From: JANNRR01 sp031401675
GTDB lineage: Bacteria; Pseudomonadota; Alphaproteobacteria; Rhodobacterales; Rhodobacteraceae
Assembly: GCA_031401675.1 (NCBI GenBank)
Contig: JANNRR010000037.1
Span: forward strand, 1 to 53,401
Reading direction: 5' to 3'
Length of the DNA stretch: 53,401 bases
This document shows positions 53,267-53,401 of this stretch, one piece after another (the first letter of the stretch is position 1; every line of letters begins with the position of its first letter). The notes below the pieces were generated by a model, which saw only the letters and a program-made list of their open reading frames with translations, did no database searches and was not told the DNA's origin. The translations under genes were made by a program, and so were the position numbers.

Positions 53267-53401
53267 AGTGTTCCGAGTCTGACACTTGTTACCGATTTCC
53301 CCTGATTTCATCGAGGGCATCAAGCGCACGGCGTTCGCGGGCGATGATGTCATCGGCGGTCTTGCTCCAGACAAAGGGCTTCGGCTTTGCGTTGTGCAGC
53401 A
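53267..53401 (-). mobile_element. End of an IS630-type insertion sequence
   Basis: The terminal bases contain the transposase 3' end and, just outside it, TGTTCCGAGTCTGACACTTG, a plausible terminal inverted repeat, starting next to a CTAG (53265-53268). IS630 elements insert at TA. The rest of the element is beyond the window, so the boundary is tentative. Confidence 0.5.
53289..53401 (-). CDS. IS630-family transposase, C-terminal fragment
   Basis: Reading into the window on the minus strand gives LHNAKPKPFVWSKTADDIIA then RERRALDALDEIRGNR and stop. The H-N-x-x-P-K-P-F-x-W-x-K-T/S-A-D-x-I segment is the usual C-terminus of IS630-type DDE transposases. The catalytic core lies outside the window, so intactness cannot be judged. 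Confidence 0.75.
   Translation of the reverse strand, partial: LHNAKPKPFVWSKTADDIIARERRALDALDEIRGNR

Overview
The window is GC-rich and very densely packed. Codon use, gene order and family choices point to an alphaproteobacterium of the Rhodobacteraceae/Paracoccaceae type. Pointers include tlpA-like/argH/small lipoprotein/lysA/TIGR02302, a zinc-ribbon protein next to ftsEX and plsC, a polyprenyl synthase divergent from DUF2007 plus a methyltransferase, and a phaA-phaB pair. The placement is an inference from gene content, since no rRNA or tRNA gene is visible.

Layout. 1-3.2 kb: end of trpA, a guanidino-hydrolase of the agmatinase/guanidinobutyrase family, yqgE, and a DsbD-N-like periplasmic protein. 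3.3-8.2 kb: an RND efflux pair on the minus strand. 8.5-10.5 kb: moaB, a LysE exporter and a family-4-type uracil-DNA glycosylase. 10.6-14.7 kb: pyrB, a tiny membrane ORF and a DUF4268 gene, a degenerate pyrC paralogue, plsY, DUF805. 14.7-18.3 kb: gshA, a membrane protein, a GNAT gene and rsmE, read from rsmE toward gshA. 18.4-24.2 kb: ubiA, an OmpA/BON envelope protein, a small coiled-coil membrane protein, a polyprenyl diphosphate synthase, DUF2007, an N6-adenine-type methyltransferase and DUF465. 24.2-29.7 kb: a DMT exporter, phaB, an interrupted phaA, an EAL phosphodiesterase, tag and a DUF2087 gene. 29.7-41.9 kb: a TlpA-like protein, argH, two tiny lipoproteins, DUF2834, a frameshifted DUF6064 gene, lysA, TIGR02302, the zinc-ribbon protein, ftsEX, plsC, TfoX-N and a PPOX flavoprotein. 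42-48.5 kb: a membrane-anchored LuxR-type regulator, two secreted proteins, accA, GyrI-like and DUF1801 genes, an 8-TM protein, moaE-moaD and pgsA. 48.6-53.4 kb: an ASST-like protein divergent from a sulfotransferase-like gene, a large RTX protein, and the end of an IS630-type element.

Functional threads. Three steps of phosphatidylglycerol synthesis (plsY, plsC, pgsA) and the first step of fatty-acid synthesis (accA) are present. So are parts of molybdopterin synthesis at two loci (moaB; moaE-moaD), ubiquinone synthesis (ubiA plus a polyprenyl synthase), and Arg, Lys, Trp and pyrimidine synthesis.

Most of the window is ordinary housekeeping DNA and I see no clear novel defence or mobile system. 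The points most worth a second look are these: a single in-frame stop that splits phaA; a dihydroorotase homologue that has lost its metal-binding motif beside pyrB, with a DUF4268 gene between them; a textbook FNR-type box between lysA and a frameshifted DUF6064 gene; a 10-G tract just upstream of the rsmE start in a 45-base divergent gap; an RTX protein built from a repeating unit of about 203 residues, with a perfect 16-base palindrome upstream; and GC-rich alternative hairpins following a repeated CAAATATCC motif.
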